Source of the DNA: Polaromonas sp. SP1
Lineage (GTDB): Bacteria; Pseudomonadota; Gammaproteobacteria; Burkholderiales; Burkholderiaceae_C
NCBI RefSeq assembly: GCF_003711205.1
Contig: NZ_CP031013.1
Span: forward strand, 1,364,001-1,428,000
Reading direction: 5' to 3'
DNA length: 64,000 nucleotides
Shown here: piece after piece, positions 19,334 to 28,508 of the stretch
Layout: each line of letters opens with the position of its first letter
Numbering within the stretch: position 1 is the stretch's first letter
The notes under the pieces: generated by a model
What the model was told of the DNA's origin: nothing
The model's input: the letters and a program-made list of their open reading frames with translations, nothing else
Databases searched by the model: none
Program-made: the position numbers and the translations under genes

Positions 19334-20245
19334 ATGCAGCCTTCTTTTCCAGAGCCCTCAGATGCCACCCGCCGCAGCGCGCCTGACGCGCTGTCTGTCG
19401 CCGTACCCGTGCCGCGCCCCAAAGCCGGCACGCAGATCGACATGGCCGCTGTCGAGGCCGACACCCAGACCGCACTGGCCGCCGTCAGCCCCGAGTCCTC
19501 GTTCTCCTTCAAGGTGCTCACGGTCAACATCCACAAGGGCTTCACCTTCTTCAACCGCAAGTTCATCCTGCCCGAGCTGCGCGAAGCCGTGCGCACCGTG
19601 GGCGCCGACGTGGTGTTCCTGCAGGAGGTGACGGGCACGCACGCCAAGCACGGCGACAAGTTCGACAACTACCCCGAAACACCGCACTACGAATTCCTGG
19701 CCGACACCATCTGGCCGCAGTTCGCCTACGGCCGCAACGCCGTGTACACCAACGGCCACCACGGCAACGCGGTGCTGTCCAAATTTCCCATCGTGCGGTT
19801 TGAAAACCGCGACGTCTCCATCAGCGGCCCCGAGCGCCGCGGCCTGCTGCACTGCGAGCTGCAGATCCCCGGCCGCAGCGTGAACGTGCACGCCATCTGC
19901 GTGCACCTGGGCCTGATGGAGTCGCACCGCGAAAAGCAGCTCGACATGCTGTGCGAGCTGGTGCGCAAAGACATCCCCGCGCACGCGCCCGTGGTGGTGG
20001 CCGGCGACTTCAACGACTGGCGCCACCGTGCCCACGACCGGCTTGAAAAAGGCGCCGAGTTGCACGAAGTGTTTGTGCAGGCCAACGGCAAGGCGGCGCG
20101 CACCTTCCCCGCGCGCATGCCCCTGCTGCGCCTGGACCGCATCTATGTACGCAACGCCATCGGCCATGCGCCGGTGGTGCTCCCGCTGCGGCCCTGGTCG
20201 CATTTGTCAGATCACGCGCCGCTCGCGGCAGAAATCGAGCTTTAA
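19334..20245 (+). CDS. endonuclease/exonuclease/phosphatase family protein (YbhP-like)
   Basis: A 303-residue metal-dependent phosphoesterase of the EEP superfamily. Active-site motifs are [18 protein letters not shown] (catalytic Glu), [12 protein letters not shown] and [12 protein letters not shown] (terminal Asp-His pair). The first ~60 residues are a linker. I chose ATG 19334 over upstream in-frame starts that give Pro/Ser-rich sequence. With a cardiolipin synthase and a YbhN-like membrane protein downstream, it matches the ybhP-ybhO-ybhN arrangement of enterobacteria, pointing to a phospholipid role, not DNA repair. Confidence 0.85.
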   Translation: MQPSFPEPSDATRRSAPDALSVAVPVPRPKAGTQIDMAAVEADTQTALAAVSPESSFSFKVLTVNIHKGFTFFNRKFILPELREAVRTVGADVVFLQEVTGTHAKHGDKFDNYPETPHYEFLADTIWPQFAYGRNAVYTNGHHGNAVLSKFPIVRFENRDVSISGPERRGLLHCELQIPGRSVNVHAICVHLGLMESHREKQLDMLCELVRKDIPAHAPVVVAGDFNDWRHRAHDRLEKGAELHEVFVQANGKAARTFPARMPLLRLDRIYVRNAIGHAPVVLPLRPWSHLSDHAPLAAEIEL

Positions 20246-20249
20246 ATAT

Positions 20250-20330
20250 GACCCCCACGCTCGTCACTGCGTGTACTTCGCTGCCCCCCGAGGGGGCTAA
20301 TTTTCCTTGGGACGGCCCGGCGGAAAATTT
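20250..20330 (+). repeat. GC-rich Comamonadaceae-type intergenic repeat
   Basis: The stretch CCCCCACGCTCGTCACTGCG, followed by ACTTCGCTG and the hairpin GCCCCC-CGA-GGGGGC, resembles a repeat I recall as frequent between genes in this family. Only one copy is in the window, so the call rests on memory. Confidence 0.45.
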
Positions 20331-20363
20331 CATGTCTCTCGCGCTCCCTGAAGGGGAGGCATC

Positions 20364-21659
20364 ATGAGTCGTTGGGTCAGCGGCAATCAATTCCGTCTTC
20401 TCGAAAACGGCGAGGAATTTTTCCCGCGCGTCTTTGAGACCATCGCCGCCGCCAAGCGCGAAGTCATTGTCGAAACCTTCATCCTGTTTGAAGACAAGGT
20501 GGGCGAGCAGCTGCATGCAGCGCTGCACGCCGCCGCGCGCCGGGGTGTGCAGGTCGACCTGACCATCGACGGCTACGGCTCGCCCGACCTTTCGCCCGAA
20601 TTCCTCACCACCCTCACCCGCGCCGGCGTGCGCATCCATGTGTTTGACCCGGGCGCCAGGCTCTGGGGCTGGCGCACCAACCTGTTTCGCCGCATGCACC
20701 GCAAGATCGTGGTGGTCGACGGCGAGCGCGCCTTTGTCGGCGGCATCAATTACTCGGCCGACCACCTGGCCGACTTCGGCCCCGAAGCCAAACAGGACTA
20801 CGCCGTCGAGATCGAAGGCCCCATCGTCGCCGTCATCGACTCGTTTGTGCACAGGGCCCTGGCCGCCGGCCACCGCAATGCCGGCGCAGAGCCGCCGCCC
20901 GGCCTGCGCGAGCGCATTGCCAACCGTGCACGCACCATGGCCGGCACCTGGCGCAGCGACAAGGTGCTCGCGCCGGCCGGAGAGGCTTCCGCCTTCTTTG
21001 TCACGCGCGATAACCGCAAACACACCAACGACATCGAGCGCCACTACCGCGCTGCCATCCGCACGGCGCGCACGCGCGTGGTGATTGCCAACGCCTACTT
21101 CTTTCCGGGCTACCGGCTGCTCCGGGAAATGCGCCGTGCGGCGCGGCGCGGCGTCGACGTGCGCCTCATCCTGCAGGGTGAGCCCGACATGGCCATCGTC
21201 AAGACGGCGGCCAGCATGCTGTACCACCACCTGCTCGACGCGGGTGTGCGCATTTACGAATACTGCGAGCGGCCGCTGCACGGCAAGGTCGCCGTGATCG
21301 ACGACGAATGGGCCACCGTGGGCTCCAGCAACCTGGACCCGCTCAGCCTCTCGCTCAACCTCGAGGCCAATGTCGTCATCCGCGACCGCGCCTTCAACCA
21401 GCACCTGAGCGAGCGGCTGGACGCGCTGATCCAGCACAGCTGCAAGCAGATTGACCGCACAGACCTGGTCGAGTCGACCTGGTGGCGCAAGCTGCGCAGC
21501 TATTTTGTGTTTCACCTGCTGCGCCGCTACCCCGCCTGGGCCGGCTGGCTGCCGGCGCACGCACCGCGCCTGACGCCCGCCGGCTCACTGGCGCCCAACC
21601 CCGCCAGGCCGCCTTCTTCGCCATCTTCCGAAGCTGTGGGCCAGGCCAAACCGGTGTGA
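20364..21659 (+). CDS. clsB: cardiolipin synthase ClsB-like phospholipase D family protein
   Basis: A 431-residue enzyme with two HKD motifs of the phospholipase D superfamily: MHRKIVVVDGERAFVGGIN (about residues 111-129) and LHGKVAVIDDEWATVGSSN (about 308-326). It lacks long N-terminal membrane helices, like ClsB, which makes cardiolipin or phosphatidylglycerol from other phospholipids. Strong ribosome site GGGGAGG before the ATG. The Pro-rich C-terminal tail is variable. It sits between the EEP-family and YbhN-like genes in one operon. Confidence 0.9.
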   Translation: MSRWVSGNQFRLLENGEEFFPRVFETIAAAKREVIVETFILFEDKVGEQLHAALHAAARRGVQVDLTIDGYGSPDLSPEFLTTLTRAGVRIHVFDPGARLWGWRTNLFRRMHRKIVVVDGERAFVGGINYSADHLADFGPEAKQDYAVEIEGPIVAVIDSFVHRALAAGHRNAGAEPPPGLRERIANRARTMAGTWRSDKVLAPAGEASAFFVTRDNRKHTNDIERHYRAAIRTARTRVVIANAYFFPGYRLLREMRRAARRGVDVRLILQGEPDMAIVKTAASMLYHHLLDAGVRIYEYCERPLHGKVAVIDDEWATVGSSNLDPLSLSLNLEANVVIRDRAFNQHLSERLDALIQHSCKQIDRTDLVESTWWRKLRSYFVFHLLRRYPAWAGWLPAHAPRLTPAGSLAPNPARPPSSPSSEAVGQAKPV

Positions 21660-21666
21660 GGCCCTG

Positions 21667-22683
21667 ATGGCCCAAAGCCGCACCCTGCCCGCGCCCGGCG
21701 CTGGGCCGCTCCCGGTACCCGACCGGCCGATCCGGCGGCCTCTCAACGAAAAACGCTGGTGGGCCTGGCTCAAGCGCGGCGTCACCGTCGTCTTTTTTGC
21801 GCTGGTCACCGCCCTGCTCGTGTCGCAGGCCCGCACCATCGAATGGGGCCAGGTGCTGACCTCGCTCGAGGACTATCCCGTCACCGCCGCCTGGGGCGCC
21901 GTGATGCTGGCGCTGGCCAGCTTCACGCTGTACAGCTGCTTTGACCTGCTGGGCCGGCACTACATCGGCCACACGCTGCCCACCCCTACAGTCATGCTGG
22001 TGACTTTCGTCAGCTACGCCTTCAACCTCAACCTCGGCTCGCTGGTGGGCGGCGTCGCCTTTCGCTACCGGCTCTATTCGCGCCTGGGCCTGCGCACCGG
22101 CGCCATCACGCGCATCATGTCGCTCAGCATGCTCACCAACTGGATGGGTTACCTGCTGCTGGCCGGCCTGGTGTTCACCCTCAGGCCGCCCACCCTGCCG
22201 CCCGGCTGGCCCATCACCAGCGAGCACCTGCGCCTGATCGGCTTTGTGCTGCTGGCAGTTGCCGCGGGTTACCTCGCCATTTGCGCCTTCTCGCGCCGGC
22301 GCACGCTGGGGCTGCGCGGCCATGAGATCGAGTTGCCCTCCCTTCGCCTGGCCGCCCTGCAGCTGGTGATGGGCGCCGGCAACTGGCTCATCATGTCGTC
22401 GATCATCTTCATCCTGCTGCAACACCGCATCGAGTTCCCCGCCGTCGTCGCCGTGCTGCTGCTGGCCGCCGTGGCCGGTGTCATCACCCACATCCCCGCC
22501 GGGCTGGGCGTGCTGGAGGCGGTGTTTGTCGCCCTGCTGTCGCACCTGATGCCGCAAGCCGAAATACTGGCGGCGCTGGTGGCCTACCGCGTGATCTATT
22601 ACCTGGTGCCGCTGGGCGTGGCCGCGGCGGCTTACCTGGTGATGGAAGCCAGGGCCAGGCAGTTACGCCGGCAAACAGGCTAA
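21667..22683 (+). CDS. YbhN/UPF0104-family inner-membrane protein
   Basis: A 338-residue polytopic protein with about eight membrane helices, of the flippase-like UPF0104 family related to the membrane domain of lysyl-phosphatidylglycerol synthases. The family features NLGSLVGGVAFRYRLYSRLGL and THIPAGLGVLEAVFVALLS are present. It starts 7 bp after clsB, consistent with co-transcription and a role in lipid movement or membrane homeostasis. No catalytic domain is attached. Confidence 0.85.
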   Translation: MAQSRTLPAPGAGPLPVPDRPIRRPLNEKRWWAWLKRGVTVVFFALVTALLVSQARTIEWGQVLTSLEDYPVTAAWGAVMLALASFTLYSCFDLLGRHYIGHTLPTPTVMLVTFVSYAFNLNLGSLVGGVAFRYRLYSRLGLRTGAITRIMSLSMLTNWMGYLLLAGLVFTLRPPTLPPGWPITSEHLRLIGFVLLAVAAGYLAICAFSRRRTLGLRGHEIELPSLRLAALQLVMGAGNWLIMSSIIFILLQHRIEFPAVVAVLLLAAVAGVITHIPAGLGVLEAVFVALLSHLMPQAEILAALVAYRVIYYLVPLGVAAAAYLVMEARARQLRRQTG

Positions 22684-22798
22684 CGCCCTCACTTCGCCTC
22701 ACAGCCGGGGGAAAGAGCCCCTTTTGGCGTCCTTTAGACGCTAAAGCCACAGGTTGATAGGGGCCTTGCGCTCACTTTCATACCCAAACCCAGCCAAA

Positions 22799-22818
22799 CA
22801 CTGTATATTCATACAGTG
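22799..22818. promoter_or_regulatory. LexA (SOS) box overlapping the start codon of the radical-SAM gene
   Basis: CACTGTATATTCATACAGTG has perfect 8-bp outer arms (CACTGTAT / ATACAGTG) and fits the proteobacterial LexA consensus CTGT-N8-ACAG. The last three bases are the GTG start codon at 22816. TATATT inside the box could be the -10 hexamer, which would place transcription initiation at or very near the GTG and give a leaderless message. Confidence 0.88.
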
Positions 22819-24303
22819 GAAACCACTCAAAAGCTCGCCATCCTGGCCGACGCGGCCAAATACGATGCCTCCTGCGCGTCCAGCGGCACCAGCCAGCGCG
22901 ACTCGGTGGGCGGCAAAGGCATCGGCTCCACCGAGGGCTCGGGCATTTGCCACAGCTACGCGCCCGACGGCCGCTGCATCTCGCTGCTGAAAATCCTGCT
23001 GACCAACTTCTGCACCTACGACTGCCTTTACTGCGTCAACCGCGTCAGCAGCAACGTGCCCCGGGCCCGCTTCTCGGTCGATGAAGTCGTGCAGCTCACC
23101 CTGTCTTTTTACCGCCGCAACTGCATCGAGGGGCTCTTCCTGTCCTCCGGCATCATCCAGAGCCCCGACTACACCATGGAGCGCGTGGTCGAAGTCGCCC
23201 GGGTGCTGCGCGAAGAGCACGACTTTCGCGGCTACATCCACCTCAAGACCATTCCCGACGCCTCGCCCGAGCTGCTGGCGCGCGCGGGCCGCTACGCCGA
23301 CCGCCTGAGCATCAACATCGAACTGCCCACGGTGCAGGGCCTCGAAGCCCTTGCCCCTGAAAAAGACAGCGCCGCCATCAAACGCTCCATGGCGCGGCTG
23401 CGGCTGCACATCGACAACGCCAGTGGTGAAGCGCGCGACGCGGCTAAAACCAGCGTCATCTCCTTGCCAGGTTCATCCGTTCGCCGTGCCGCGGCGCCGC
23501 GCTTTGCACCGGCCGGCCAAAGCACCCAGATGATCGTCGGCGCCGACAGCGCCAACGACCGCACCATCCTGCAAGCCAGCACCCTGCTCTACAGCGCCTA
23601 CCGCATGCGGCGCGTGTATTACTCGGCCTTCAGCCCTATCCCGGATGCGTCGTCCAGCCTGCCGCTGCGCCAGCCGCCGCTGATGCGCGAGCACCGGCTG
23701 TACCAGGCCGACTGGCTGATCCGCTTCTATGGTTTTGCGCACGACGAAATCGTCGCACCGCCCGTCTGCGGAACGGATGGCACGGACACCAGCAGCGGCA
23801 TGCTGGCGCTCGACATCGACCCCAAGCTTGCCTGGGCGCTGGCGCACCGCGCGCAGTTCCCGGTAGACCTCAACCGCGCGCCGCGCGAAATGCTGCTGCG
23901 CGTGCCGGGCTTGGGCGTGAAGGCTGTCGTGCGCATACTCGCCGCCCGCCGCGTGCGCCAGTTGCGCGCAGACGACCTGCTGCGCCTGCATGTGCCGCTC
24001 AAGAAAGTTTTGCCCTTTGTACTGGTGGCTGACCACCATCCCGGCGCCACGCTGGATGCCGCGCATCTGGCCGCATCACTCTCGCCCGCACCGGCGCAGC
24101 GCGGCCTGTTTGATGAGCCAGAGCAACTCACTGCGCCTGCGCCCGCCGCGAGACCGCACACCGCAAAGCTTCCTGATTTCAGCGGCCCGCCCGCGCGCAT
24201 CGCTCCGGCCGATACGGCACCTTTGCCTACAGCGCATTCGCAGCCGCACCGCGCACCATGGGAGGCAGGATTTGAAGATGAAAGGCACAGCGTATGGGCG
24301 TGA
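22816..24303 (+). CDS. putative DNA modification/repair radical-SAM protein
   Basis: A 495-residue protein that begins ETTQKLAILADAAKYDASCASSGTS as in the family (TIGR03916-like) found next to UdgX genes. The 4Fe-4S radical-SAM motif is Cys66-x3-Cys70-x2-Cys73 (CTYDCLYC). A C-terminal helix-hairpin-helix DNA-binding region is seen in LNRAPREMLLRVPGLGVKAVVRIL (about residues 355-380). The last ~100 residues are Pro/Ala-rich linker. The start is GTG inside a LexA box. The stop overlaps the next gene. The reaction is unknown; nucleic-acid repair is inferred from HhH, partner and SOS control. Confidence 0.88.
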   Translation: METTQKLAILADAAKYDASCASSGTSQRDSVGGKGIGSTEGSGICHSYAPDGRCISLLKILLTNFCTYDCLYCVNRVSSNVPRARFSVDEVVQLTLSFYRRNCIEGLFLSSGIIQSPDYTMERVVEVARVLREEHDFRGYIHLKTIPDASPELLARAGRYADRLSINIELPTVQGLEALAPEKDSAAIKRSMARLRLHIDNASGEARDAAKTSVISLPGSSVRRAAAPRFAPAGQSTQMIVGADSANDRTILQASTLLYSAYRMRRVYYSAFSPIPDASSSLPLRQPPLMREHRLYQADWLIRFYGFAHDEIVAPPVCGTDGTDTSSGMLALDIDPKLAWALAHRAQFPVDLNRAPREMLLRVPGLGVKAVVRILAARRVRQLRADDLLRLHVPLKKVLPFVLVADHHPGATLDAAHLAASLSPAPAQRGLFDEPEQLTAPAPAARPHTAKLPDFSGPPARIAPADTAPLPTAHSQPHRAPWEAGFEDERHSVWA

Positions 24304-25889
24304 TGAACGATCCCCTGACCAGCGACCTCTTTCCGCAAAGCCAGCTCCCGGTGATGCTGCAAGGCCCGGCTGATCTCGACGGCTTCCGCCGCGCAGCCCG
24401 CAGCCTGCTGGCCCAGCAAATGCTGCCCGAGCAGGTCAGCTGGCACAGCACCGACACGGCGGTGCAGGATCTTTTTGCCGACGCGCGCGCGCCCGGCGGC
24501 CCCTTTCACGACAACCCCGCCTTCAGCGACGCACCCGCCATCAGCGTGCCGCCCGACTTCATGAAACTGTGCGAAGAAGTCATCCTGCACAGCGACCCCA
24601 ACCGCTTCGGCCTGCTGTACCGCATCCTCTGGCGCCTGGTGCACGAGCCCGGCCTGCGGCAAGACCCGCTGGACGCCGACCGCGTCAAGGCCGGCCAGAT
24701 GGCGCAAGCCGTGCGCCGCGACATGCACAAGATGAAAGCCTTTGTGCGCTTTCGCACCGTACTCGACGACACCTTCAAGTCCAACCCCGAAATCGGCCCG
24801 CTGCATGTGGCCTGGTTTGAACCCGAACACCACATCATTGAAGCCGTCGCGCCGTTCTTTGCCCGCAGGTTCGCCCAGATGCGCTGGGCCATCCTCACGC
24901 CCGAGGCCAGCGTTGAATGGAACGGCGGGCAACTGCGCTTTGGCCCCGGCGGCACGGCCGCTGATGCGCCGCCGCCCGACGCCGGTGAACAGCTGTGGCT
25001 CACTTATTACCAGCACATCTTCAACCCCGCGCGGCTGAAGATGCAGATGATGCAAAAGGAAATGCCGCGCAAGTACTGGAAGAACCTGCCCGAGGCCGAA
25101 CTCATCTACCCGCTGGCAGCCGCTGCACAGCAACGCAGCACGCAGATGATCGAGCAGGAGGCCACCGTGCCGGCGCGCCGCATTCCGCCGGCCATGCCGA
25201 TCCAGTTGATTCGCGTCGACGACAACGACGGGGCGCATGCCAACGAAGCCCCTTGCCATGCAGCCCACACAGAATCCGCCGAATCCGCAAAGCCCGGGAT
25301 CGTGGAAGTCGTGCGTTCACACGCCGCATTGCAGCGCGCCACCAACCGCTGCCGCGAATGCCCCATTGGTGAACACGCCACGCAGTCCGTCTGCGGCGAA
25401 GGTCCGCGCAAGGCCGGCATCATGCTGGTGGGCGAACAACCCGGCGACCAGGAAGACCTGGCCGGCAAGCCCTTTGTCGGCCCCGCCGGCCAGCTGCTGG
25501 ACCGCGCCCTCGCCCAGTTGGGCATCGCCCGCGACAAGGTGTTTGTGGCCAATGCCGTCAAACACTTCAAATATGAGTTGCGCGGCAAACGGCGCATTCA
25601 CAAAACGCCCACACAACGCGAAATCGCCGCCTGCTCACACTGGCTGGAAGACGAAATCGCCATGGTGCAGCCCACTTTGCTGGTCGCCCTGGGCGCCACT
25701 GCCGCGCGCTCGCTGCTGGGCAAGGCAGTGCCCGTCATGGCCAACCGCGGCCAGATCCTTGAGCGCGAAGACGGCCGCAAAGTGCTTGTCACCCTGCACC
25801 CGTCGGCACTGTTGCGCGTGCCGCAGCCTGAATACGAGCAGGCTTACCGCGACTGGCTGAACGACCTCTCGCGCATCAACCCGCATTAG
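24294..25889 (+). CDS. DUF4130-UdgX fusion: uracil-DNA glycosylase of the crosslinking type
   Basis: A 531-residue two-domain protein. The N-terminal part (about 1-270) is the radical-SAM-partner domain (DUF4130/TIGR03915-like), with RMQRDMHKMKAF-type residues and GLLYRILWRLVHEPGL. The C-terminal part (about 335-531) is a 4Fe-4S family uracil-DNA glycosylase: Cys residues in CRECPIGEHATQSVCG, motif GEQPGDQEDLAGKPFVGPAG, and the loop RGKRRIHKTP. The KRRIH histidine is the residue that links covalently to the abasic site in UdgX. It overlaps the upstream gene by 10 bp (or starts at ATG 24303 with a TGATG junction). It should be SOS-induced with its partner. Confidence 0.9.
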   Translation: MGVMNDPLTSDLFPQSQLPVMLQGPADLDGFRRAARSLLAQQMLPEQVSWHSTDTAVQDLFADARAPGGPFHDNPAFSDAPAISVPPDFMKLCEEVILHSDPNRFGLLYRILWRLVHEPGLRQDPLDADRVKAGQMAQAVRRDMHKMKAFVRFRTVLDDTFKSNPEIGPLHVAWFEPEHHIIEAVAPFFARRFAQMRWAILTPEASVEWNGGQLRFGPGGTAADAPPPDAGEQLWLTYYQHIFNPARLKMQMMQKEMPRKYWKNLPEAELIYPLAAAAQQRSTQMIEQEATVPARRIPPAMPIQLIRVDDNDGAHANEAPCHAAHTESAESAKPGIVEVVRSHAALQRATNRCRECPIGEHATQSVCGEGPRKAGIMLVGEQPGDQEDLAGKPFVGPAGQLLDRALAQLGIARDKVFVANAVKHFKYELRGKRRIHKTPTQREIAACSHWLEDEIAMVQPTLLVALGATAARSLLGKAVPVMANRGQILEREDGRKVLVTLHPSALLRVPQPEYEQAYRDWLNDLSRINPH

Positions 25890-25954
25890 GCCCTGTAGGC
25901 CCTGTAGGCCCTGCACCAGGCCCATGCCCATGCCCAGGTGCCGATCAGACTTTC

Positions 25955-26008
25955 GCTATCAATTTAATAGCTATAACCCTTGATGTCTGCTGGGCAAAAC
26001 TGCGATTT
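25955..26008 (+). repeat. family A repeat, copy 4 (right half degenerate)
   Basis: GCTATCAATTTAATAGC is an intact first palindrome. The second half (CTTGATGTCTGCTGGGCAAA) no longer forms a clear stem. It lies just upstream of the stop of the minus-strand gene at 26015. Before it are three 9-bp tandem units GGCCCTGTA just after the UdgX stop. Confidence 0.65.
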
Positions 26009-26014
26009 GATCCT

Positions 26015-26335
26015 TCAAGGCTGGCGAGGCGCGGAGGCCGCTGCGCCCGGCTGCGCGGCTTGCCCAGGCGCGGTCAGCACCGTGTCCCGGCTGTCGCTGC
26101 TGCCAGGCGGCAGCACGGGGCGTACGCTGGAGTCGCGCGGGTCCGCAGGCGGTAACGGCGCCTCGGGCAACTGCGCGCGGTAAGCCGGGTTGCGGTTGAT
26201 CCGCTGGGGCAGCGGCACGGTGACCTGGGGTGTCACCTTGGGGGGCGAGCGGTCCGGCTCAGGCTGGGCGGCCGCCCAGGGCACCGCCGTCAGCATCAGC
26301 AGCGCGGCGGCGGCTGGAATCGTCCGTTGTTGCAT
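26015..26335 (-). CDS. small exported proline-rich protein
   Basis: A 106-residue protein with a signal peptide (RTIPAAAALLMLTAVPWAAA) and a Pro-rich, domain-free mature part (PLPQRINRNPAYRAQLPEAPLP). An excellent ribosome site AAGGAGGT five bases before ATG 26335 fixes the start. Function unknown; possibly periplasmic. It is convergent with the UdgX gene. Confidence 0.75.
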   Translation of the reverse strand: MQQRTIPAAAALLMLTAVPWAAAQPEPDRSPPKVTPQVTVPLPQRINRNPAYRAQLPEAPLPPADPRDSSVRPVLPPGSSDSRDTVLTAPGQAAQPGAAASAPRQP

Positions 26336-26502
26336 GGCATACCTCCTTGGGTTGCGGGCGCCGGCGGTGTGTGGATCATCCACACACATGCCCGGCAGAT
26401 CTCTGGGCTCTGGGCTAAGGGCAGGACCGGCAAGCTGGCTGGGCACTTCAGTTTAGGCCGATCGCCCCGTCATGGCCATTGCCCCGGCCGCCTGTGCCCC
26501 TG

Positions 26503-26928
26503 TCAGGAGGGGCCTACAGGCAGGCGCCCCACCACCAGCTCCTTGAAGCCCGTCTGCGCATCCTGCGCCCGGGTGAAGGCCCAGCCCGGCAAAGGCGCCA
26601 GCACGATCTCCGCCGTCGTCCGCACGATGCAGCCCGGCATCACATGGCCGCCCCGCATGTTGCCCCGCGCATCGGCCACGCTGGCATGCAGGTGTGCACC
26701 GTCGGGGCTCAAGGTGCCTGAGAGCGTGATGAGCTCCAGCGCTTCGGCCAGCACTGTGCCGGCGGGTTCGGCGGCGTAGCGCAGCACTGCGCGTGAGAGG
26801 CTGCCCACTGCAGAGATGACGCAGGCCGCTTGTGCGTCTTGCTCCGCCTGCAGTTGGGCGAAGGCGGCATCCAGGGCGGCGCGAAGGTCTTCGCCCGGCG
26901 CCAGGCGCAGGACCAGGGTTTGGGACAT
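26503..26928 (-). CDS. PPC/DUF296-domain protein (AT-hook-associated domain)
   Basis: A 141-residue protein consisting of a single PPC (DUF296) domain: LAPGEDLRAALDAAF, CVISAVGSLSRAVLRYA, TLSPDGAHLHASVADARGNMRGGHVMPGCIV and TAEIVLAPL. GxLSPDGxHLHxS and GHxxxG are family hallmarks, with the conserved His residues that bind a metal in bacterial members. No AT-hook precedes it. I chose ATG 26928, directly before SQTLVLRLAPGED. The role of bacterial members is not settled. Confidence 0.85.
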   Translation of the reverse strand: MSQTLVLRLAPGEDLRAALDAAFAQLQAEQDAQAACVISAVGSLSRAVLRYAAEPAGTVLAEALELITLSGTLSPDGAHLHASVADARGNMRGGHVMPGCIVRTTAEIVLAPLPGWAFTRAQDAQTGFKELVVGRLPVGPS

Positions 26929-27007
26929 GGCTTGCAGCGTAGACGATGTGGCGGGGGTTGCGCAAGCCGTGCCGGCCGCGGCGCCGTCCGGCCGCGCCGG
27001 CAAAATC

Positions 27008-27063
27008 GCTATCAATTCAGGAGCGCTTAGCCAAGGCGGTGATTGGGCTGGAGGCCAAAAACA
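27008..27063 (+). repeat. family A repeat, copy 5
   Basis: GCTATCAATTCAGGAGCGC starts the element; AGCCAA and TTGGGCT form the second stem with one bulged G, followed by GGAGGCCAAAAAC. It lies between two minus-strand genes. Confidence 0.75.
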
Positions 27064-27072
27064 CCAAAATCC

Positions 27073-28233
27073 TCACCCAACCACCAACCTCAACATTGTG
27101 ATCTCCGAAGGCGCGCCAAACCGTTTCGGCGGGCCCCAGTAGCCGGTGCCGCGGCTGGTGTAGACCCAGAGGTTTTGCAGCTTGTGCAGGCCCGCCGTAA
27201 ACGGCTGCTGAAAGCGCACAAACAGATTCCACGGATAGAACTGCCCGCCGTGTGTGTGGCCTGAGAGCTGCAGGTCGAAGCCGGCTTTGGCGGCGGCTGC
27301 GGCGCTGCGGGGCTGGTGGGCCAGCAGCACACGCACGGCATTCAGCGGCGCACCGCGCAGGGCTTGTTCGGGGTCGCTGCGGTGGGCGGGGTCGAAGTGG
27401 CCGGCGCTGTAGTCGGTGACACCGGCCAGCACCAGCGGCATGTTGTCTTGCGCCGCCGCGGCTGCCGGTGGGCGGATGACGACGTGCTGGTTGAGCAGCA
27501 CCGTCAGGCCCAAACGGCGCAGCTCATCAATCCAGGCATGCGCACCGGAGTAGTACTCGTGGTTGCCCGTCACAAAGTAGGTGCCGTGGCGCGACTTCAA
27601 CCCGGCCAGCGGCGCGACATGGGCGGCGAGCTCGCTCACCTTGCCGTCGACCAGGTCGCCGGTGATGGCCACCACGTCGGCCCCCTGCGCATTGACCTTG
27701 TCGACGATGCGCTGCAAGTACGCCGCCTTGATCGTCGGCCCCACATGGATGTCGCTGATCTGCGCCAGGGTAAAGCCTTCAAACGCGGCCGGCAGGCCCT
27801 TGATAGGCACGTCGACCTTCACGATGGCGGCGGTGCGGCGCGCATTGAGAAAACCCAGCACGGTGATCACGATGCCCAGCAGCGGCACGGCTTCTGCGGT
27901 GGTGGTGCGCAGCCAGGCCATGGGCAGGTGGCCGGGCGCGGCCAGGTCGGCGAGCCACAGCAGCAGCAGGCCCGCATCGCGCGCCAGCGTGAGCACCAGC
28001 ATCGATGAGAAGAGGCCCATGAAGAGCAGGCCGATCCAGGTCAGCACGTCGGCCAAGGGTTGTTTGGCCACACGCCCGGCCATCAGGCCCAGCGGCATGA
28101 GCAGCGCGGAGAGCGCCAGGCCTGCCATCAACAGCCATTGGCCGGTGGGCCAGGCGGCCAGCTCAGGCACAAGGCGTGCGCCAATGTAAACATGGAGCAG
28201 CGCGGTTACAAGCGCCAGGGGCAGGAAGTTCAT
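27073..28233 (-). CDS. membrane-anchored metallophosphoesterase (YaeI-like)
   Basis: A 386-residue protein with four or so N-terminal membrane helices (about residues 1-150), then a calcineurin-like phosphoesterase domain: QISDIHVGPTIK, ITGDLVDGKV, GNHEYYSGA, LAGVTDYSAG and LSGHTHGGQFYPWN, which are the metal ligands (Asp, His, Asn, His, His). Related E. coli YaeI is a phosphodiesterase. The active site probably faces the cytoplasm or periplasm depending on topology. I chose ATG 28233, where the first membrane helix begins. Confidence 0.9.
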   Translation of the reverse strand: MNFLPLALVTALLHVYIGARLVPELAAWPTGQWLLMAGLALSALLMPLGLMAGRVAKQPLADVLTWIGLLFMGLFSSMLVLTLARDAGLLLLWLADLAAPGHLPMAWLRTTTAEAVPLLGIVITVLGFLNARRTAAIVKVDVPIKGLPAAFEGFTLAQISDIHVGPTIKAAYLQRIVDKVNAQGADVVAITGDLVDGKVSELAAHVAPLAGLKSRHGTYFVTGNHEYYSGAHAWIDELRRLGLTVLLNQHVVIRPPAAAAAQDNMPLVLAGVTDYSAGHFDPAHRSDPEQALRGAPLNAVRVLLAHQPRSAAAAAKAGFDLQLSGHTHGGQFYPWNLFVRFQQPFTAGLHKLQNLWVYTSRGTGYWGPPKRFGAPSEITMLRLVVG

Positions 28234-28508
28234 GAAAAGAGTCCGTGGTACGAAGCCTTGCATATGGGTGCAGGCCCCGTGCATTCAATGCTTGCGCGGT
28301 TTTTCACCGCGGCGCGTGTGCACCACATCAGTGCCGCTGTCTACCGCTTGCGCGGCGCGCGGGCGTTTCACCCGCTCACAAGTGCGACAAAGCGTGCGGC
28401 CCGATGCACGCATTCGGCGGCTACCCTCGGCCATCTTTTCATCGCTTCTGTCCTTTTTCTCTTCAGCGCAGCCCTCGCCGGCCGCCCCTTCCTTATTCCC
28501 ATGACTCC

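Noticed and set aside
24294..24303. Overlap of the radical-SAM and UdgX genes as a frameshift of one gene
   Set aside because: Both products are complete families by themselves with a normal stop/start overlap.
25889..25915. Three GGCCCTGTA units after the UdgX gene as a binding-site array
   Set aside because: Only three 9-bp units with no palindrome and no partner; probably simple slippage.
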